From an uncultured Aquincola sp. (GTDB lineage: Bacteria > Pseudomonadota > Gammaproteobacteria > Burkholderiales > Burkholderiaceae): a stretch of DNA of 9,358 bases. The stretch lies in contig CAKZXL010000209.1 in the NCBI GenBank assembly GCA_937883885.1, positions 1 through 9,358 of the forward strand, written 5' to 3'. Below, in pieces: positions 6,131 to 9,358 of this stretch. Each line of letters begins with the position of its first letter. The stretch's first letter is position 1. The position numbers and the translations under genes are program-made. Below the pieces are notes generated by a model. The model saw nothing but the letters and a program-made list of their open reading frames with translations. It was not told the DNA's origin and ran no database searches.

Positions 6131-7699
6131 ATGAAGTACCGTGACCTCCGTGACTTTGTGAAGCAGTTGGAAGCCGTCGGCGAGCTGCGTCGCATCGGCG
6201 ATCCGGTCTCGCCCAAGCTCGAGATGACGGCACTGGCCGACCGTGTGCTGCGGGCCGAAGGTCCGGCGCTGTTGTTCGAAAATCCCGCGGAATACCGCAT
6301 TCCGGTGCTGGCGAACCTGTTTGGAACGCCGCGACGGGTGGCCATGGGGATGGGCGCCGACAGCCTGTCGGAGCTGCGCGACGTGGGTCGCGTGCTGGCC
6401 AGCTTGAAGGAACCGGAGCCGCCGCACGGCCTGAAGGATGCCGGCCGTTTGTTTCAAATGGCAAAGGCGCTGTGGGACATGAAACCCACTCGAGTTAGGG
6501 GGGCGGCCTGCCAGGAAATCACGATCGAGGGCGCCGAGGTCGATCTTGGGAAGCTCCCGGTGCAGCTGTGCTGGCCTGGCGATGCCGGTCCGCTGATCAC
6601 CTGGGGCCTGGTGGTGACCCGGGGGCCGCAGTCGGTGGCACAGCCCCGGCGCCGCCAGAACTTGGGCATCTACCGGCAGCAGGTGATCGGACGCCGCGAG
6701 GTGATCATGCGCTGGCTGGCGCACCGAGGTGGTGCGTTGGATTTTCGCGACTTTGCGCGGGCCAATCCGGGGCAGCCGTTTCCGATGGTGGTCGCACTGG
6801 GCGCCGACCCCGCCACGGTGCTGGGCGCAGTGACGCCGGTGCCCGACAGCCTCTCGGAGTACCAGTTTGCCGGCCTGCTGCGCGGCAGCCGCACCGAGCT
6901 GGCGGACACCGGGGTGGGCGAAGTCGGCCTGATGCTGCAGGCGCCGGCCTCCGCCGAGTTCGTGCTGGAAGGGCACATCCCCACCGCGCCGGCTGGCTTC
7001 AAAGGCACCAGCGACGCCGGTGTGCCGCTGGCCGAGCGCGGCGGCTATCTGCATGCGCTGGAAGGCCCCTTCGGCGACCACACCGGCTACTACAACGAGC
7101 AGGACTGGTTCCCGGTGTTCCGCATCGACCGCATCACGCACCGGCGCGACCCGATCTACCACTCCACCTACACCGGCAAACCGCCCGACGAGCCGGCCAT
7201 CCTGGGTGTGGCGCTGAACGAGGTGTTCGTGCCCATCCTGCAGAAGCAGTTTCCCGAAATCGTCGACTTCTACCTGCCACCCGAGGGCTGCAGCTACCGG
7301 ATGGCGATCATCTCCATCCGCAAGAGCTATCCGGGCCATGCCAAGCGGGTGATGTTCGGGCTGTGGAGCTTTCTGCGGCAGTTCATGTACACCAAGTTCA
7401 TCGTGGTGACCGACGACGATGTGGACATCCGCGACTGGAAGGAAGTGGTGTGGGCTATCACCACGCGGATGGACCCGGTGCGCGACACAACGCTGGTGGA
7501 CAGCACACCGATCGACTACCTCGACTTCGCGTCTCCCACCAGCGGCCTGGGCGGCAAGATGGGCCTGGACGCCACCAACAAGTGGCCCGGCGAGACCAGC
7601 CGCGAGTGGGGCGTGCCCATCACGATGGCGCGCGAGGTGACGGCGCGGGTGGACGGCCTGTTCGATACGGTGATGGCCGCGCACAAAAAAGCCAATTGA
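6131..7699 (+). CDS. ubiD: UbiD: 4-hydroxy-3-polyprenylbenzoate decarboxylase
   Basis: A 522-residue member of the UbiD family, colinear with E. coli UbiD (497 residues). It decarboxylates 3-polyprenyl-4-hydroxybenzoate in ubiquinone biosynthesis using prenylated FMN made by UbiX. Family landmarks, placed by aligning from memory with the E. coli enzyme, are [10 protein letters not shown] with metal-ligand Asn177 and cofactor-contacting IYR 180-182, MRWLAHRGG (RWL 194-196, RG 199-200), metal-ligand Glu243 in SLSEY, and [11 protein letters not shown] with the proton-donor Asp316. Downstream [38 protein letters not shown] and [11 protein letters not shown] are intact. It carries about 24 extra residues between Glu243 and Asp316 and about 5 before Asn177. 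ATG 6131 matches the MKYNDLRDF start region of E. coli, but no Shine-Dalgarno is visible. It ends in a long structured 3' region and a strong terminator. Confidence 0.97.
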   Translation: MKYRDLRDFVKQLEAVGELRRIGDPVSPKLEMTALADRVLRAEGPALLFENPAEYRIPVLANLFGTPRRVAMGMGADSLSELRDVGRVLASLKEPEPPHGLKDAGRLFQMAKALWDMKPTRVRGAACQEITIEGAEVDLGKLPVQLCWPGDAGPLITWGLVVTRGPQSVAQPRRRQNLGIYRQQVIGRREVIMRWLAHRGGALDFRDFARANPGQPFPMVVALGADPATVLGAVTPVPDSLSEYQFAGLLRGSRTELADTGVGEVGLMLQAPASAEFVLEGHIPTAPAGFKGTSDAGVPLAERGGYLHALEGPFGDHTGYYNEQDWFPVFRIDRITHRRDPIYHSTYTGKPPDEPAILGVALNEVFVPILQKQFPEIVDFYLPPEGCSYRMAIISIRKSYPGHAKRVMFGLWSFLRQFMYTKFIVVTDDDVDIRDWKEVVWAITTRMDPVRDTTLVDSTPIDYLDFASPTSGLGGKMGLDATNKWPGETSREWGVPITMAREVTARVDGLFDTVMAAHKKAN

Positions 7700-7858
7700 C
7701 CCGCGCTGTGCCATGAGGTTTGCCGGCTTGAAGCCGGCCGGCGCCTCATCTAAGTTAGGGATGCCTGCCACGCAGGTGACCATGAACCGAGCAGTCTCTG
7801 CACGGGCGGGGCCCCGGACTCAATGCCTCCGGAGCTCCACTGGTGGCGTCAGCCACCC
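7700..7858 (+). other. Gene-free, hairpin-rich 3' region of ubiD
   Basis: About 160 bases after the ubiD stop hold no plausible gene but a run of inverted repeats. The first is a two-level hairpin at 7713-7749: outer arms ATGAGG/CCTCAT, inner arms GCCGGCT/AGCCGGC at 7722-7728/7732-7738. It is followed by CCTGC/GCAGG (7764-7768/7772-7776), CCGGA/TCCGG (7814-7818/7828-7832) and GGTGGC/GCCACC with loop GTCA (7842-7857). They may form a structured 3' UTR, or a 3'-derived small RNA ending at the terminator just downstream. I do not recognise a known RNA family. Confidence 0.4.
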
Positions 7859-7898
7859 AACCCCTTCGGCCGTCAGGCTGAAGGGGTTTCGACTTTTT
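7859..7898 (+). terminator. Rho-independent terminator of ubiD
   Basis: A 13-bp stem, arms 7859-7871 (AACCCCTTCGGCC) and 7876-7888, with one G-U pair and a GTCA loop. On the plus strand it is followed by TTTCGACTTTTT, so it should end ubiD transcription. On the minus strand no T-run follows, so it is less likely to serve the convergent DUF218 gene. Confidence 0.85.
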
Positions 7899-7916
7899 CG
7901 GGCGCTGCTGCGGGCC

Positions 7917-8747
7917 TCAGGCTCCCGCCCACCAGCCCAGCTTCTCGTGCCAGAAGTACCAGTTCAGCAACTGGCCCGCGTCGGACGGAAACCAGCGCGT
8001 GAAGCGGTCGTCCGACAGTGAGCTGATGCCGGCCGGCGCCGGCACCACCTCGAGCAGGGTGCCTTGGGCCGCCGCGGCCTCGCGGAAGGCACGCAGCGCG
8101 CGCGGCATGTGCAGGTCGTGGGTGACGATCACCACCTGCTCGATGCCGTCGGCGCGCAGCAGCGGCACGGTGAGCTGACCGTTCTCGCGCGTGTCGCGTG
8201 AGCGGTCTTCGGCCCAGCGCAGCGTGAGGCCGAACTCCTCTTGCGCGATGCGGCGGGCCACCTCGGCCTCGCTGGGGCCCGGCACCGCGCCGTGGCCGAT
8301 GCCGCCGGTGTAGCCCAGCGGCGCGCCCGTCTGCCGCGACAGCCAGATGGCATAACGCAGCCGCTCCATCGTCAGCGGCCTCAGGCTGGGCTGGTTGTAT
8401 TCAGGTGCCAGGCGTTCGCGCCCCGCGCCCAGGGCGATGATGGCCACCTTGCGACCGGCCTGCACGTCGGCGCGCAGCTGGGCCACCTGGCGGGGGCTGA
8501 AGGCCGGGATGTCCGGCATGCCATGCGCGTGCAGCCATTCGCCCATCGCCACCGTCAGGCTGCCCCAGGTGAGCAGCAGGCCGGCGAACAAGGCCACCAG
8601 AGCGCGACGGCTGCGTGAGCGCACCAGCAAGACGGCGGCGACCAGCGCCATCAACAGGAAGGGCACCGGCGGCATCAGCAGCATGCTGAGCAGAGGTTTC
8701 CAGTGCGTAATACCGGCGGCATTCAGGAGTTGGTTCACGCCGGGCAT
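7917..8747 (-). CDS. YdcF/ElyC-like DUF218 membrane protein
   Basis: A 276-residue protein with two predicted N-terminal membrane helices (about 20-42 and 48-68) and then a DUF218 domain from about residue 99. Family motifs are VAIIALGAGRER (from 101), MERLRYAIWLSRQTGAPLGYTGG in outline (127-149), EAEVARRIAQEEFG, EDRSRDTRENG (180-190) and VIVTHDLHMPRALRAF (207-221). This is the architecture of E. coli ElyC/YdcF-type proteins. ElyC has been tied to envelope integrity and peptidoglycan or lipid-carrier homeostasis; the biochemical role is not settled. ATG 8747 has only a weak AGGCG upstream. The internal Met22 (8684) would cut into the first helix and has no ribosome site. It converges on ubiD and diverges from the DUF748 gene. 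The family call is secure, the specific function is not. Confidence 0.88.
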   Translation of the reverse strand: MPGVNQLLNAAGITHWKPLLSMLLMPPVPFLLMALVAAVLLVRSRSRRALVALFAGLLLTWGSLTVAMGEWLHAHGMPDIPAFSPRQVAQLRADVQAGRKVAIIALGAGRERLAPEYNQPSLRPLTMERLRYAIWLSRQTGAPLGYTGGIGHGAVPGPSEAEVARRIAQEEFGLTLRWAEDRSRDTRENGQLTVPLLRADGIEQVVIVTHDLHMPRALRAFREAAAAQGTLLEVVPAPAGISSLSDDRFTRWFPSDAGQLLNWYFWHEKLGWWAGA

Positions 8748-8846
8748 TCTCGCCTGTGACTTCGCCCCCACGGTCGGCTTGCACCCGGGGCGCGCCGCGG
8801 GCAGCATGCCGCCCCCGCAGCCGGTGGGCGCTGAAGGGAGAGGGAA
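8748..8846. promoter_or_regulatory. Divergent promoter region between DUF218 and DUF748 genes
   Basis: A 99-base, GC-rich gap between two outward-facing genes, so it should carry both promoters. I could not assign clear -35/-10 boxes. AAGGGAG (8834-8840), six bases before TTG 8847, is a strong Shine-Dalgarno for the plus-strand gene. A TGA at 8832-8834 in that frame bars any earlier start. Confidence 0.5.
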
Positions 8847-9358
8847 TTGCAGACACAACAACAACCACCCACAAAGCCACGACGTGCCCGCGCGCTGCGC
8901 GTGCTGGCCGGGTGCGTCATCGTGCTCGTCGCGGCCTGGCTGCTGGCCTGGCTGGCGGTGCCGCCCTTGCTGCAGTCGCAGGCCACGCAGCGCTTGTCTG
9001 CGTTGCTGGGCCGGCAGGTGCAGGTGGGCGAGGTGCGGTTCTCGCCCTGGGCGCTGGCGCTCACGGTGCGCGACCTGCGGGTGGCCGGGCCGGGTGACGG
9101 CAGCGGGCCGCCCCAGCTGCAGGTCGCCGGCCTGCACGCCGATCTGGCCGCCAGCTCGCTGTGGCGCCGGGCGCCGGTGCTGGAGGCGCTGACCATCGAG
9201 CAGCCGGTGCTGCGCCTGGCGCGTCTGCCGGGCGGCGGGTTGGACATCGACGAGGTGCTGGCGCGGCTGCGGCCGGCGCCCGATGCGCCTGAAACCGCGC
9301 CGGCCCGCTTTGCCCTCTACAACCTGCGGCTGGCGGACGGGCAGGTGCTGGTCGACGA
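8847..9358 (+). CDS. DUF748/AsmA-like envelope protein, N-terminal part (runs off right edge, TTG start)
   Basis: The frame is open from 8835 to the window end with a TGA just upstream at 8832-8834, so the start must lie after it. TTG 8847, with AAGGGAG six bases before, is the best choice; no ATG is available. The 170 visible residues begin with a Gln/Pro/Arg-rich cytoplasmic tail, then a membrane helix at about 19-38 (VLAGCVIVLVAAWLLAWLAV). After it comes LLGRQVQVGEVRFSPWALALTVRDLRV (46-79 in outline) and repeated beta-strand segments such as LQVAGLHADL and LEALTIEQPVLRL. This is the N-terminal pattern of DUF748/AsmA-like proteins, large periplasmic beta-rich proteins linked to outer-membrane lipid transport and assembly. 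Family members usually exceed 900 residues, so most of the gene is outside the window. It diverges from the DUF218 gene. Confidence 0.85.
   Translation, partial: MQTQQQPPTKPRRARALRVLAGCVIVLVAAWLLAWLAVPPLLQSQATQRLSALLGRQVQVGEVRFSPWALALTVRDLRVAGPGDGSGPPQLQVAGLHADLAASSLWRRAPVLEALTIEQPVLRLARLPGGGLDIDEVLARLRPAPDAPETAPARFALYNLRLADGQVLVD

Noticed and set aside
6125..7783. A 552-codon open frame on the minus strand
   Set aside because: It is the antisense shadow of ubiD; it has no domain and a composition typical of GC-rich reverse frames.
7700..7860. 6S RNA or tRNA in the region after ubiD
   Set aside because: The ends do not pair as in 6S RNA, and no cloverleaf or tRNA consensus is visible.
7859..7898. 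Terminator acting in both directions
   Set aside because: The stem is symmetrical, but only the plus strand has a T-run after it.
8748..9137. Upstream extension of the DUF218 protein to 9137
   Set aside because: It overlaps the DUF748 coding region antisense and adds low-complexity sequence before an already complete two-helix N-terminus.

Overview
The window is GC-rich and densely coded. It looks like a chromosomal segment of a betaproteobacterium, most likely order Burkholderiales. This rests on the protein style (UbiD, SHMT and NrdR close to betaproteobacterial forms, and minor pilins of the type common in that order) and on the glyA-nrdR adjacency. I see no insertion sequence, phage gene, tRNA, rRNA or CRISPR array.

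Layout. Positions 1-3001 (minus strand) hold five type IV pilus minor-pilin genes, read right to left: a FimT/GspH pseudopilin (fimT1), a PilE-like pilin, a second FimT/GspH pseudopilin (fimT2), a PilW-like protein, and a PilX-like protein that runs off the left edge. The last three are tightly packed, with ATGA stop/start overlaps at fimT2-pilW and pilW-pilX. Positions 3093-4802 (minus) hold glyA (serine hydroxymethyltransferase) followed by nrdR (ribonucleotide reductase repressor). Positions 5010-5876 (minus) hold a membrane-anchored lytic transglycosylase. All eight genes face left and may be partly co-transcribed.

A divergent regulatory region (5877-6130) separates the transglycosylase from ubiD (6131-7699, plus), the ubiquinone-pathway decarboxylase. 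After ubiD comes a gene-free, hairpin-rich stretch (7700-7916) ending in a strong intrinsic terminator. Convergent to it on the minus strand is a two-TM YdcF/ElyC-like DUF218 protein (7917-8747). A short divergent gap then leads to a TTG-started DUF748/AsmA-like envelope protein (8847 to the right edge, plus).

How the genes relate. The pilin cluster encodes the priming/tip complex of a type IVa pilus, used for twitching, adhesion and possibly DNA uptake; fimT1 carries a C-terminal GRxR motif. glyA/nrdR and ubiD are housekeeping genes. The transglycosylase, the DUF218 protein and the DUF748 protein are all cell-envelope functions. I did not find a convincing new multi-gene system. The points most worth a second look are the tandem but diverged FimT paralogues, the lack of a pilV gene, the unusually long PilX, and the structured non-coding stretches around ubiD.
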